From NCBI RefSeq assembly GCF_001866655.1, contig NZ_MLYR01000005.1, positions 62,001-126,000 of the forward strand: a DNA stretch of 64,000 bases. The letters run 5' to 3'. The position numbers were made by a program, and so were the translations under genes. This DNA is from Bacillus sp. MUM 116. GTDB lineage: Bacteria > Bacillota > Bacilli > Bacillales > Cytobacillaceae. Position 1 is the stretch's first letter. Each line of letters opens with the position of its first letter. Shown here piece after piece: positions 48,871-57,965 of the stretch. Below the pieces are notes generated by a model, which saw only the letters and a list, made by a program, of their open reading frames with translations, did no database searches and was not told where the DNA came from.

Positions 48871-49287
48871 ATGCGCATCATGGGATTAGATGTAGGCTCG
48901 AAAACAGTCGGGGTTGCCTTAAGTGATGAACTGGGCTGGACTGCACAGGGCTTAAAAACACTCAAAATCAATGAAGAAAAGAACCAGTTTGGTTTTGAGG
49001 AAATTGGTCAATTAATAAAAGAGTATCAGGTCAGCCAGGTTGTCATCGGTTTTCCGAAGAATATGAATGGCACAATTGGTCCGCGTGGCGAAGCGAGTCA
49101 AAAATATGCATCGGAGCTTGAAAGTCTCTTTTCGGTACCGACCGTTTTATGGGACGAGCGCCTTTCCACCATGGCCGCTGAACGGGTGCTTTTGGAAGCG
49201 GATGTTAGCCGAAAAAAACGGAAAAAAGTAATTGATAAAATGGCTGCAGTAATGATCTTACAAGGCTATCTTGATAGCAAAAATTAA
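48871..49287 (+). CDS. yrrK: Putative pre-16S rRNA nuclease RuvX/YqgF
   Basis: 138 aa RNase H-like fold. [20 protein letters not shown] (acidic residue D7 in the first strand), [17 protein letters not shown] (about 58) and [15 protein letters not shown] (about 94) are the family motifs. Linked to 5' maturation of 16S rRNA; once annotated as a Holliday resolvase. Lies between the ireB-like gene and yrzB. Confidence 0.93.
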   Translation: MRIMGLDVGSKTVGVALSDELGWTAQGLKTLKINEEKNQFGFEEIGQLIKEYQVSQVVIGFPKNMNGTIGPRGEASQKYASELESLFSVPTVLWDERLSTMAAERVLLEADVSRKKRKKVIDKMAAVMILQGYLDSKN

Positions 49288-49300
49288 ATGAGGTGAAAAC

Positions 49301-49588
49301 ATGGATCACGGAGAAAACCATATTACAGTTGTAGATGATAACGGTAATGAACAATTATGTGAAGTTTTATTTACCTTCGATTCTGAAGAGTTCGGTAAAT
49401 CTTATGTTTTATATTACCCGGTAGGTGAAGAAGATGAGGAAGAGGATATCGAAATTCACGCTTCTGCATTTTCCCCGACCGAGGACGGAGAAGATGGCGA
49501 ATTAATGCCAATCGAAACCGATGAAGAATGGGATATGATTGAAGAAATGCTAAATACCTTCCTAGAAGAACAAGACGAAGAAGAATAA
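49301..49588 (+). CDS. yrzB: DUF1292 protein YrzB
   Basis: 95 aa and very acidic (long runs of Asp/Glu near 50 and at the C-terminus). N-terminal [19 protein letters not shown] is typical of DUF1292. GAGGTGAAA site. Conserved neighbour of ruvX; function unknown. Confidence 0.9.
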   Translation: MDHGENHITVVDDNGNEQLCEVLFTFDSEEFGKSYVLYYPVGEEDEEEDIEIHASAFSPTEDGEDGELMPIETDEEWDMIEEMLNTFLEEQDEEE

Positions 49589-49599
49589 TAATTAGAAAA

Positions 49600-49629
49600 G
49601 TCGGCCGGGTAAATTGGCCGATTTTTTTT
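49600..49629 (+). terminator. Terminator of the alaS-yrzB cluster
   Basis: TCGGCC pairs with GGCCGA around a GGGTAAATT loop, then eight T. Confidence 0.85.
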
Positions 49630-49777
49630 ATTTAAAAAATAGCCCTTTTTAGCCAAAATAACTGAAAAATTGACATTTTTCGCAGTATATGATGAAATTA
49701 CTACGATGTCATTTATAATATTTTTTCTATTTTTGGTTGATTTGTGAACGCTTGACTGCAGCAAGGGGGAAGTCTAT

Positions 49778-50914
49778 TTGGCAACTGGAGAAAAAGGGAC
49801 AAAAAAAGAGGAAATCAGAAAAAAAATGTTAGAACATCAAAGTGAAGCAAAAATTGTCAGACGCATTGTCTTAACCATCTCGATCATCATTGGTTTATTG
49901 ATTGTTGTCATTGGTGGAGGCGGTTATCTTTACATACAATCAGCACTTAAACCTGTTGATCCAAAGAGTAAACTGTATAAAAAAGTCGATATCCCAATTG
50001 GATCAACTGTCACAGGAATCGCTGAAAGATTAGAGTCAAACGGCATTATTAAAAATGCAAAAGTTTTTAAGTATTATGTGAAATTAAAAAATGAAGGCGG
50101 ATTTATGGCTGGTAAATACGAATTGAGCCCTTCGATGGATATTCCAGAGATTGTAAGCCGACTGAAAACAGGAAGGGTTCTGCAGCAGGCTGCCATTAAA
50201 CTGACCATACCAGAAGGAAAGCAATTAAAAGAAATTGCCCATCTCATCGCAAAGGCAGTTCATAAAAAGGATCAAGATGTGTTGAATCAATTAAATGATA
50301 AAACCTTTGTTAAAGCAATGATGGAAAAATACCCAACGCTTTTAACAAATGAAATTCTTAATAACAATATTAAATATCCACTGGAAGGATACTTATATCC
50401 GGCGACCTATTCCTTTTATAAGAAAGATCCATCCATTGATGAAATCGTATCGTTGATGCTAGATAAAACGAAGACAGTTTTATCTCAATATACAGCCGAA
50501 AGTGATAAGAAACACCTATCGGTTCATCAACTTTTAACAATGGCATCTTTAATTGAGGAAGAGGCAACTGAAAAGGCCGACCGTAAAAAGATTTCTAGTG
50601 TTTTTTATAATCGGTTAAAAAAGGGAATGCCGCTGCAAACAGACCCTACCATCCTTTATGCACAAGGGAAACATAAGAAGAAAGTCTATTATGCTGATTT
50701 AGAAGTGAGTTCTCCTTATAATACGTATAAAAATACAGGTTTACCTCCAGGACCGATCTCTAATGCAGGGAAAATCTCAATTGAGGCAGCATTGCGCCCG
50801 GAAAAAACCGATTATTACTATTTTCTTGCCACAGCAGATGGTTCGGTTATTTTTACAAAAACGCTTGCCGAGCATAATCAGGAAAAGGCTAAGCATATTT
50901 CCAATAAAAAATAG
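49778..50914 (+). CDS. mltG: Endolytic murein transglycosylase MltG
   Basis: 378 aa YceG-family enzyme that cleaves nascent glycan strands and ends peptidoglycan synthesis. Cytoplasmic N-tail, one membrane helix (about 32-54), LysM-like region, and the catalytic domain with Glu in TMASLIEEEAT (about 258-268), followed by QTDPTILYAQG and SPYNTYKNTGLPPGPIS. TTG start after AAGGGGGAAG. Locus as in B. subtilis (yrrL). Confidence 0.94.
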   Translation: MATGEKGTKKEEIRKKMLEHQSEAKIVRRIVLTISIIIGLLIVVIGGGGYLYIQSALKPVDPKSKLYKKVDIPIGSTVTGIAERLESNGIIKNAKVFKYYVKLKNEGGFMAGKYELSPSMDIPEIVSRLKTGRVLQQAAIKLTIPEGKQLKEIAHLIAKAVHKKDQDVLNQLNDKTFVKAMMEKYPTLLTNEILNNNIKYPLEGYLYPATYSFYKKDPSIDEIVSLMLDKTKTVLSQYTAESDKKHLSVHQLLTMASLIEEEATEKADRKKISSVFYNRLKKGMPLQTDPTILYAQGKHKKKVYYADLEVSSPYNTYKNTGLPPGPISNAGKISIEAALRPEKTDYYYFLATADGSVIFTKTLAEHNQEKAKHISNKK

Positions 50915-50920
50915 GTATAA

Positions 50921-50953
50921 TTTTGGGGGAAAATTAGCATTCCCCTTTTTTTT
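50921..50953 (+). terminator. Terminator of mltG
   Basis: GGGGGAAAATTAGCATTCCCC hairpin (stem GGGGA/TCCCC) followed by eight T. Confidence 0.75.
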
Positions 50954-50989
50954 ATGTTAAAATAATTCAAGTGTTTTAATAAGCATCTT

Positions 50990-51093
50990 ATAGCGTGACT
51001 CACAGAATTGTGTTCTGGCCACCCTTTGCTTTAACACATCACCAAAATAAAATTTTTAGGTGATGAGGTCGTTTTCTGTGAACGCTATTTTTT
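50990..51093 (+). ncRNA. Candidate structured RNA upstream of trmR
   Basis: An outer stem ATAGCGT (50990-50996) with ACGCTAT (51082-51088) continues, after a small internal loop, into CACAGAA (51001-51007) with TTCTGTG (51074-51080). This stem encloses two hairpins: TGTGTT (51009-51014) with AACACA (51033-51038), and TCACC (51039-51043) with GGTGA (51059-51063). The closing strand runs into TTTTTT (51088-51093). That gives a three-way junction of about 100 nt with a terminator-like end. I do not recognise a known RNA class. It could be an independent small RNA or a leader controlling trmR. Confidence 0.6.
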
Positions 51094-51141
51094 CATGTCT
51101 AAAGTAAGCATCATGCTTGATAAGAAATAGAGGTGAGTAGC

Positions 51142-51792
51142 TTGGATAATGAAAAGCTACATTCTTATATAGAAAATTTAATATCGGTTCGTAATCCATT
51201 GCTTCAGGAAATGGAGGAATTTGCAAAAGAACACCAAGTACCGATTATGGAACTTGCAGGAATCGAAGCAATGCTTCAAATTCTAAGAATACAGAATACA
51301 AAAAAAATCCTCGAGGTCGGAACAGCAATTGGCTATTCAGCATTGCGAATGGCTTTTGCCCTCCCCGAAGCCCAAATTGTCACAATTGAACGTGATGAGG
51401 TGCGTTATTCATTAGCGGAAGCTTATATTAGCCGCTCCGGAAGAAATGAGCAAATCGTACTCATTAAAGGAGATGCGCTTGAAGTGGGAGACAATGTGGC
51501 TAGACATGCACCTTTTGATGCGATTTTTATTGATGCGGCAAAAGGTCAATATAAGAGATTTTTTGAAATGTATTCGAAATTCCTAACTTCTAGTGGAATG
51601 ATTGTGACCGATAATGTCCTTTTTAAAGGCCTTGTATGTGAGCAGGAAATCGAATCAAAACGAACAAGAAATCTTGTTAAGAAAATAGATGATTTTAATC
51701 GCTGGCTCATGTCCCATCCTGATTATGATACGGTAATTCTCCCAGTTGGTGACGGTGTGGCCATAAGCAAAAGAAGAGGTGAAAAAGAATGA
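51142..51792 (+). CDS. trmR: tRNA 5-hydroxyuridine methyltransferase TrmR
   Basis: 216 aa class I SAM O-methyltransferase (YrrM). ILEVGTAIGYSALRMA (about 57-72) is the SAM loop; FDAIFIDAAKGQYKRFF (about 126) holds metal/catalytic residues. Methylates ho5U34 to 5-methoxyuridine in tRNA. TTG 51142 lies eight bases after AGAGG; the frame extends three codons up to a GTG lacking a site of its own. Overlaps trhP1 by four bases. Confidence 0.92.
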   Translation: MDNEKLHSYIENLISVRNPLLQEMEEFAKEHQVPIMELAGIEAMLQILRIQNTKKILEVGTAIGYSALRMAFALPEAQIVTIERDEVRYSLAEAYISRSGRNEQIVLIKGDALEVGDNVARHAPFDAIFIDAAKGQYKRFFEMYSKFLTSSGMIVTDNVLFKGLVCEQEIESKRTRNLVKKIDDFNRWLMSHPDYDTVILPVGDGVAISKRRGEKE

Positions 51793-52718
51793 AAAAACCA
51801 GAAATTTTAGTGACTCCCTTGTCTGTTGAGGATATTCTCCCGCTTGCTGAAGCCGGTGCAGATGCGTTTGTCATTGGAGAACAACGATATGGTTTGCGGC
51901 TAGCAGGTGAATTTAACCGGGAACAAGTTATAAAAGCAATTGAAGTTGCCCATTCACAAGGAAAGAAAGTTTATGTGGCCATGAACGCCATTTTCCATAA
52001 TGAAAAAGTGGATGAATTAAATGATTATATCCGCTTTGCTGCAGAAGCAAATGCTGATGCGATTATTTTCGGAGATCCCGCTGTATTAATGGCAGCTAAG
52101 GAAACTGCTCCGGACATGAAATTACATTGGAGCACTGAGACTACCGGAACGAACTGGTATACTTGCAATTACTGGGGGAGAAAGGGCGCCAAACGGGCTG
52201 TTCTCGCACGTGAAATTAATTTGGATGCAATTGTTGAAATCAAAGAGAAAGCGGAAGTGGAAATTGAAGTTCTAGTTCATGGAATGAGTTGCATGTTCCA
52301 ATCAAAGCGTTCTTTACTTGGTAACTATTATGAGTACCAAGGAAAAGTAATGGAAGTTGAAAATCGTAAAATGTCAGAGAACATGTTCTTACATGACAAA
52401 GAACGAGGAAATAAATATCCAATTTTTGAAGATGAGAACGGTACACACATTATGAGTCCAAATGATATTTGTATCATTGATGAATTGCAGGATATGCTGG
52501 AGGCCGGTGTAGATTCTTTTAAAATTGACGGGATTCTTAAAACTTCTGAATATATTCTTGCTATAACAAAAGCATATCGTGAAGCCATTGATTTATATTT
52601 TGAAGATGAAGAGCTTTATGAAGATAAAAAAGAAGAATTATTAGCGGCTATTGAAGAAATTCAACCTTCAGATCGTCCTTTAGATACAGGGTTCTTTTTC
52701 AAAGAAACGGTTTATTAA
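51789..52718 (+). CDS. trhP1: tRNA hydroxylation protein TrhP1 (U32 peptidase family)
   Basis: 309 aa YrrN-type member of the U32 family: ILVTPLSVEDILPLAEAGADA at the start, EVLVHGMSCMFQSKRSLLGNYYEY near 155-178, SFKIDGILKT near 235. TrhP proteins are needed for prephenate-dependent hydroxylation of U34, the step before TrmR. ATGA overlap with trmR and 17 bp to trhP2 indicate one operon. The cysteine cluster of the partner protein is missing here. Confidence 0.9.
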   Translation: MKKPEILVTPLSVEDILPLAEAGADAFVIGEQRYGLRLAGEFNREQVIKAIEVAHSQGKKVYVAMNAIFHNEKVDELNDYIRFAAEANADAIIFGDPAVLMAAKETAPDMKLHWSTETTGTNWYTCNYWGRKGAKRAVLAREINLDAIVEIKEKAEVEIEVLVHGMSCMFQSKRSLLGNYYEYQGKVMEVENRKMSENMFLHDKERGNKYPIFEDENGTHIMSPNDICIIDELQDMLEAGVDSFKIDGILKTSEYILAITKAYREAIDLYFEDEELYEDKKEELLAAIEEIQPSDRPLDTGFFFKETVY

Positions 52719-52735
52719 AAGGAGGGAAATAGAAC

Positions 52736-54007
52736 ATGAGTATTGTTAAAGATAAAATATCAGAGATTATCGATGGGAAGCGTGTCATTGTTAAAAAGCC
52801 GGAACTGCTTGCTCCTGCAGGAAATCTTGAAAAATTAAAAATTGCTGTTCAATATGGTGCTGACGCTGTATTTATAGGTGGTCAGGAATACGGTCTCCGC
52901 TCGAATGCTGATAACTTTACATTTGAGGAAATGAAAGAGGGCGTAGAATTCGCTAAAAAATTTGGCGCAAAAATCTATGTTACCACTAATATTTTCGCTC
53001 ACAATGAAAATATAGATGGATTAGAAGAATATTTAATGGGATTAAAAGAAGCTGGTGTTGCCGGAATTATCGTAGCAGACCCGCTGATTATTGAAACATG
53101 CAAACGGGTGGCGCCAGGTATCGAAATTCACCTTAGTACCCAGCAATCTCTTTCCAACTGGAAAGCTGTCCAATTTTGGAAGGAAGAAGGGCTGGAACGA
53201 GTTGTATTGGCACGTGAAACAAGTGCTGAAGAAATCCGGGAAATGAAAGAAAAAGTTGATATTGAAATTGAAACCTTTATCCATGGTGCCATGTGTATTG
53301 CCTATTCCGGGCGTTGTACGTTAAGTAACCATATGACTGCACGTGACTCCAATCGGGGGGGCTGCTGTCAATCCTGCCGCTGGGATTATGATTTATACCA
53401 GCTAGAGGGCGGAAATACTGAAGTTCAGCAATTTGCCGAGAACGATGCACCGTTTGCCATGAGTCCGAAAGACTTAAATTTAATCCAATCCATCCCGCAA
53501 ATGATTGAAATAGGAATCGACAGTTTAAAAATTGAAGGACGGATGAAGTCGATTCACTATATTGCGACGGTAGTTAGTGTATATCGTAAAGTAATTGATG
53601 CATACTGCGCCGATCCAGAGAATTTTGTTATCAAACGCGAATGGCTCCAGGAGCTTGATAAATGTGCAAACCGCGAAACGGCACCGGCATTTTTTGAAGG
53701 CGTTCCAGGGTATAAAGAGCAAATGTTTGGTAATCATAGCAAGAAGACAACATTTGAATTTGTTGGCCTTGTATTGGATTATAACGAGGAAACACAAATG
53801 GTTACACTTCAACAGCGAAACCATTTTAAACCAGGTGATGAAGTTGAATTCTTCGGACCGGAAATTCAAAACTTTACGCACGTTATAGATAAAATTTGGG
53901 ATGAAAAGGGTCAAGAACTGGATGCAGCAAGACATCCACTTCAAATTGTACAATTCAAATTGAACAAACCGGTTTACACTAACAACATGATGCGAAAGGA
54001 GAACTAA
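52736..54007 (+). CDS. trhP2: tRNA hydroxylation protein TrhP2 (U32 peptidase family)
   Basis: 423 aa YrrO-type. [20 protein letters not shown] at about 22-41, then [19 protein letters not shown] (about 181) and [14 protein letters not shown] (about 205), which give the conserved cysteines expected to bind an Fe-S cluster. [16 protein letters not shown] near 262 and a C-terminal beta-barrel domain follow. Works with TrhP1 in ho5U34 formation. Ends two bases before udk. Confidence 0.92.
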   Translation: MSIVKDKISEIIDGKRVIVKKPELLAPAGNLEKLKIAVQYGADAVFIGGQEYGLRSNADNFTFEEMKEGVEFAKKFGAKIYVTTNIFAHNENIDGLEEYLMGLKEAGVAGIIVADPLIIETCKRVAPGIEIHLSTQQSLSNWKAVQFWKEEGLERVVLARETSAEEIREMKEKVDIEIETFIHGAMCIAYSGRCTLSNHMTARDSNRGGCCQSCRWDYDLYQLEGGNTEVQQFAENDAPFAMSPKDLNLIQSIPQMIEIGIDSLKIEGRMKSIHYIATVVSVYRKVIDAYCADPENFVIKREWLQELDKCANRETAPAFFEGVPGYKEQMFGNHSKKTTFEFVGLVLDYNEETQMVTLQQRNHFKPGDEVEFFGPEIQNFTHVIDKIWDEKGQELDAARHPLQIVQFKLNKPVYTNNMMRKEN

Positions 54008-54008
54008 G

Positions 54009-54641
54009 ATGCGCAAACCAGTTGTTATTGGTGTAACCGGGGGATCAGGCTCCGGAAAAACCAGTGTTACAAAAGCCATTTATGATAGTTTTAAAGGGCA
54101 TTCTATCCTTATGCTTGAGCAGGATTATTATTATAAGGATCAGAGCAATCTTCCCTTTGAAGAACGGCTGAAAACGAATTACGATCATCCGCTTGCCTTT
54201 GATAATGATTTGCTGATTGAGCATATTGAGAAGCTTTTACGCTATGAACCAATTGAAAAGCCAGTGTATGATTATTCTCTTCATACCCGTTCAGATGAGG
54301 TCATTCCCGTCGAACCGAAGGATGTTATCATCTTGGAAGGGATTCTGGTTCTTGAGGATGAACGACTCCGCAATTTAATGGACATTAAACTTTATGTGGA
54401 CACGGACGCCGATTTAAGAATTATCCGCCGCATGCAGCGCGATATTAAAGAACGGGGTCGGACATTGGATTCGGTCATTGATCAATATGTAAACGTAGTA
54501 CGGCCGATGCACAATCAATTTATCGAGCCAACAAAACGCTATGCGGATGTCATTATTCCTGAAGGCGGGCATAATCATGTAGCAATCGATTTAATGGTCA
54601 CAAAAATTCAAACAATTCTTGAACAAAATTCATTTTTATGA
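54009..54641 (+). CDS. udk: Uridine kinase
   Basis: 210 aa P-loop kinase phosphorylating uridine and cytidine. Walker [13 protein letters not shown] (about 8-19), [12 protein letters not shown] (about 58), [14 protein letters not shown] (about 99), and [12 protein letters not shown] lid (about 140). AAAGGAGAAC site overlapping the trhP2 stop region, so part of the same operon. Confidence 0.96.
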   Translation: MRKPVVIGVTGGSGSGKTSVTKAIYDSFKGHSILMLEQDYYYKDQSNLPFEERLKTNYDHPLAFDNDLLIEHIEKLLRYEPIEKPVYDYSLHTRSDEVIPVEPKDVIILEGILVLEDERLRNLMDIKLYVDTDADLRIIRRMQRDIKERGRTLDSVIDQYVNVVRPMHNQFIEPTKRYADVIIPEGGHNHVAIDLMVTKIQTILEQNSFL

Positions 54642-54694
54642 AACAATAGCAAAAGATAAGACTAATTGATTCCAATTTGGAAAAATATGATTTT

Positions 54695-54789
54695 GGCGCG
54701 CCCTGATAAAAGGACGCGCTCCTATGCATTTACAAAAGATGCATACATCATACATATATTTTAAACACAATCTTTTTTGGGGGATTGTG
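54695..54789 (+). promoter_or_regulatory. Three consecutive hairpins in the greA leader
   Basis: Hairpin 1: GGCGCGCCC with GGACGCGCT (54695-54720). Hairpin 2: TATGCAT with ATGCATA (54723-54745). Hairpin 3: CACAATC with GATTGTG (54766-54789) around TTTTTTGGGG. None has a classic T-run after it. Hairpin 1 may be the end of the udk transcript, and hairpin 3 lies ten bases before the greA ribosome-binding site. Confidence 0.6.
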
Positions 54790-54811
54790 ATACTAGAAGG
54801 AGTGAGAAGTT

Positions 54812-55288
54812 TTGGCAGGAGAAAAAGTATTTCCAATGACACAGGCAGGAAAAGAAAAACTCGAACAGGAGCTTGAATACCTAAAATCCGTTAAACGGAA
54901 AGAGGTTGTTGAGCGGATTAAAATTGCCAGAAGTTTTGGCGACTTATCCGAAAACTCCGAATATGATTCTGCAAAAGAAGAACAAGCATTTGTGGAAGGC
55001 CGTATTACCACATTAGAAAATATGATTCGTAATGCAAAGATTATTGAAGAAGGCGAAATGGCAAGCGATTCCGTAGCCTTGGGAAGATCTGTAACTTTTA
55101 TTGAACTTCCGGATGGAGAAGAAGAGACTTATACAATTGTTGGTAGTGCCGAGGCAGATCCTTTTGAGGGCAAAATCTCTAATGATTCTCCAATTGCCAA
55201 AAGCCTTTTAGGAAAAAAGGTTGGGGATGAAGTAACAGTTCAAACTCCGGGCGGAGAAATGAACGTTCGCATCATAACGATTAAATAA
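54812..55288 (+). CDS. greA: Transcription elongation factor GreA
   Basis: 158 aa. N-terminal coiled coil with the acidic tip ([16 protein letters not shown], about 43-58) that reaches the RNA polymerase active site to cleave backtracked RNA. C-terminal FKBP-like domain ([20 protein letters not shown]). TTG start nine bases after GGAG. Confidence 0.96.
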   Translation: MAGEKVFPMTQAGKEKLEQELEYLKSVKRKEVVERIKIARSFGDLSENSEYDSAKEEQAFVEGRITTLENMIRNAKIIEEGEMASDSVALGRSVTFIELPDGEEETYTIVGSAEADPFEGKISNDSPIAKSLLGKKVGDEVTVQTPGGEMNVRIITIK

Positions 55289-55317
55289 TTTAATTGAATA
55301 AATTGTTTGAAATTTCC

Positions 55318-55352
55318 ACACCTCGTCAAAACTTTTGACGAGGTGTTTTTTT
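55318..55352 (+). terminator. Terminator of greA, overlapping the pbpI ribosome-binding site
   Basis: CACCTCGTCAAAA pairs with TTTTGACGAGGTG and is followed by TTTTTTT. The AGGTG of the 3' arm sits seven bases before the pbpI start codon. Confidence 0.92.
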
Positions 55353-57113
55353 ATGTGGAAAATACGTGCAAAAGGATTGCTTTACATCTGTATTTTCTTT
55401 TTTACGTTATTATTATTCAGGCTCATGAAAATCCAATTAATTAATACAGAGAATTTCTCCAAACATCATATTAACTTGCTGGAGGAAAGCGTTAAGCAGA
55501 GAACCCAAGAATTAGTGATTGACAATGGCAGGGGGAGTTTTCTCGACCGGAATGGGAATATGTTAACCCATAAAAAGGAATCCGTTTTGGTGCTTTTTCC
55601 ATTTTTAAAAAAAATGGATTGGGATGTTGAGAAGGTTTCTTCCATTTCCGGTATCTCTCAAGAATCTCTTCAACATGCGGTCGAAAAAGCAAAAAAACCA
55701 TTTACTTATGGGAACCCGGAACCGGTGGAACTAACCGATTCCCAGGTTGAAAGAATCAATGCGCTAGAGATACCGGGCGTCTTTGCTATTGATAAAAAGT
55801 TTGAGAGGAAATCCCTACCCGCTGAGCAATTAATCGGCCTTACCGGGGAGAACCCAACAGAACTAGTAAATCGTTATCCTAAAAAGGAACTGCCAAGGGA
55901 AACCCTGATTGGGGTTTCCGGTTTAGAAAAAAGCTTTGATGAATTTTTACTTCCTGAAGGCAAATCCAAGCTTGTTTACCATGTCGATGGGGATGGTGCA
56001 CCATTATTCGGCATAAATGTTAAGTATGTAGATCCTGCCAATCCATTTTATCCAGTCAACGTAAAAACCACAATTGATAAAACGATTCAGCAAAAGGCTG
56101 AGGAATTGGTTGATCGTTATCAAATTAAAAAGGGCGGTTTAGTACTTTTAGATATTAAGGATAATAGTATTTTAGCAATGGTATCCCGTCCGAATGTAAA
56201 TAAAAAAGATCCGTATAGCGGCTCAGGGATCACGAATCGAATGTTAAAGCAGCAAATTATGGGTTCCGTTTTTAAAACAGTAGTGGCTGCGGCAGCTATT
56301 GACCAGAATCTTGATAACCCTGCAAGGGTATTTGATTGCAGCAAGAAGATAAATGGGGAACCTGAGTTGAAATATGATTATGGTAAATTAAACTTTTCCG
56401 AAAGCTTTGCCAGAAGCTGTAACCGTACATTCGGAGAACTTTCAAAAGAGTTACAAAAGATTGATCCAACTATTTTAGAGCAATATGCATCGAGATTATC
56501 TTTAATCGGCCCCGTAGGCTGGGAGGGAGATGTGTACCATACAAGTGATTTTAAACAGCTCGGTGAAGAAGAAAAGGGCAGGGTATTCCAATCTGATAAT
56601 GCACGAAAGGACTCTAACTATGCAGCAATGTCCGGAATTGGCCAACATGAAGTAAGAGCTACTCCACTAGCGGTTGCCAATATGATGGCAACGATTGCAA
56701 GAGGCGGCCAAAAAGAAATGGTCCGGGCGGTTTCGAAAATCCAATATAAAAATGGGACAACCATTGTGAATTTTCCACAGCAGAATTTGCCTGGAGATAC
56801 GATTTCCTCTTATACGGCGATGAAGCTGCAAAAATTGTTAAGGAGCGTTGTTCAAAATCCGAATGGTACGGGCAAATGGTTTCAAAATCTGCCCTATGAA
56901 GTTGCAGGAAAATCAGGAACGGCCGAAACGGGAAAGTATTTGAAAGGAAAACAGCTTCATAATAAATGGTTTGCCGGTTATTTTCCCTATGAGAGCCCAA
57001 AATATGCTCTTGTAGCTGTAAATTTCGATGTGTATGACAATGAGGGGGGTGTGAATTTATTATTTTCTGATATGGTCAAAATGCTTTATTCGAATAATCA
57101 CTTGGATGAATAG
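55353..57113 (+). CDS. pbpI: Class B penicillin-binding protein (PbpI type)
   Basis: 586 aa. N-terminal membrane anchor (about 8-26), dimerisation domain, then a transpeptidase domain with SxxK in MGSVFKTVVAA (about 305), SxN in ARSCNRTFG (about 352), and KSG in AGKSGTAETG (about 515). ATG 55353 is used because the earlier in-frame start would lie in the greA terminator stem. B. subtilis PbpI (YrrR) has the same length and place and can replace SpoVD-like functions in part. Confidence 0.92.
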   Translation: MWKIRAKGLLYICIFFFTLLLFRLMKIQLINTENFSKHHINLLEESVKQRTQELVIDNGRGSFLDRNGNMLTHKKESVLVLFPFLKKMDWDVEKVSSISGISQESLQHAVEKAKKPFTYGNPEPVELTDSQVERINALEIPGVFAIDKKFERKSLPAEQLIGLTGENPTELVNRYPKKELPRETLIGVSGLEKSFDEFLLPEGKSKLVYHVDGDGAPLFGINVKYVDPANPFYPVNVKTTIDKTIQQKAEELVDRYQIKKGGLVLLDIKDNSILAMVSRPNVNKKDPYSGSGITNRMLKQQIMGSVFKTVVAAAAIDQNLDNPARVFDCSKKINGEPELKYDYGKLNFSESFARSCNRTFGELSKELQKIDPTILEQYASRLSLIGPVGWEGDVYHTSDFKQLGEEEKGRVFQSDNARKDSNYAAMSGIGQHEVRATPLAVANMMATIARGGQKEMVRAVSKIQYKNGTTIVNFPQQNLPGDTISSYTAMKLQKLLRSVVQNPNGTGKWFQNLPYEVAGKSGTAETGKYLKGKQLHNKWFAGYFPYESPKYALVAVNFDVYDNEGGVNLLFSDMVKMLYSNNHLDE

Positions 57114-57202
57114 CACTTTTCGATTGGTTTAAGGGATATCTCTTCAAGTTCTGGGCAAATCATGTTAGAATGTTGACAGCTTCATTTTTAGGAGGGATTA
57201 AC

Positions 57203-57841
57203 TTGAATATCGATAACGATTCGCGTTCAGGATACCGGTCGAAACGAAAAAAAACAAATCTTATTTTAAATAGTTTGATTGTGATTATAATTGTCTTAAT
57301 TGTTTTTGTTGCCTACAGAATTTTTGCATCGGGAGATAACAACGCATCACCGAAAAATGATGTTCAACATACAGCAGAAAAACAAACGGAACCAAAAAAG
57401 AATCAGACTGATACTGCTCAAGAAACAAGCACACCTGCTGACAGTGCTACGGGAACGTCAGATTCCTCAACGGATGGTACAGGTGATTCACAGCAGGCTA
57501 CTGATTCACAGCAGGCTACTTCAGAGAGTGGAAATTCTCCAGATAATCAAAATACAACTGAAAATAAAGACTGGAAACCAGTGGGCACTACGCAATCAGG
57601 CGAACATACACCTGTCTATGATACAAGTTCAACGGATTGGCAGGAAATGCTGAATGCCATTTCATATGCTACGGGCATTGATCAAAATAATATGATCGTA
57701 TGGCATCTTGGCAGAGACCGAAGCAAACAGAATGCATCCATTGGTACGGTATCCTCAAAAGATAAAAAACAAAATTACACAGTATATATTGAATGGGTGG
57801 ACGGCCAAGGCTGGAAGCCGACAAAGGTAGAAAAAAAATAA
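57203..57841 (+). CDS. yrrS: DUF1510 membrane-anchored protein YrrS
   Basis: 212 aa from TTG 57203, after TAGGAGGG. Basic N-tail (SRSGYRSKRKK), one membrane helix (about 18-38), a low-complexity Ser/Thr/Asp/Gln linker (about 45-115, with a DSQQAT duplication), and a C-terminal extracellular DUF1510 domain. Paired with pbpI in B. subtilis too. Probably a cell-wall protein; function unknown. Confidence 0.88.
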   Translation: MNIDNDSRSGYRSKRKKTNLILNSLIVIIIVLIVFVAYRIFASGDNNASPKNDVQHTAEKQTEPKKNQTDTAQETSTPADSATGTSDSSTDGTGDSQQATDSQQATSESGNSPDNQNTTENKDWKPVGTTQSGEHTPVYDTSSTDWQEMLNAISYATGIDQNNMIVWHLGRDRSKQNASIGTVSSKDKKQNYTVYIEWVDGQGWKPTKVEKK

Positions 57842-57871
57842 GGATGGGCCATTACGGCTTCATCCTTTTTT
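57838..57871 (+). terminator. Terminator of pbpI-yrrS
   Basis: AAGGATG pairs with CATCCTT, followed by TTTTTG. Confidence 0.8.
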
Positions 57872-57921
57872 GTTGTGTAAATTAATGTATTATGTTAACA
57901 TAGTTTTTGTCTAATCCATAG

Positions 57922-57939
57922 TATACTCATAGGAATTAT
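57922..57939 (+). promoter_or_regulatory. CymR-like box and -10 element of the yrrT operon
   Basis: TATACT (57922-57927) is followed directly by ATAGGAATTAT (57929-57939), matching the ATnGGAATT core of known CymR targets. The B. subtilis yrrT-mtnN-mccAB operon is CymR-repressed. A binding site just downstream of the -10 would block transcription when cysteine is ample. Confidence 0.65.
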
Positions 57940-57965
57940 ACGTTTACATCAGGAGCGTGGAAATT

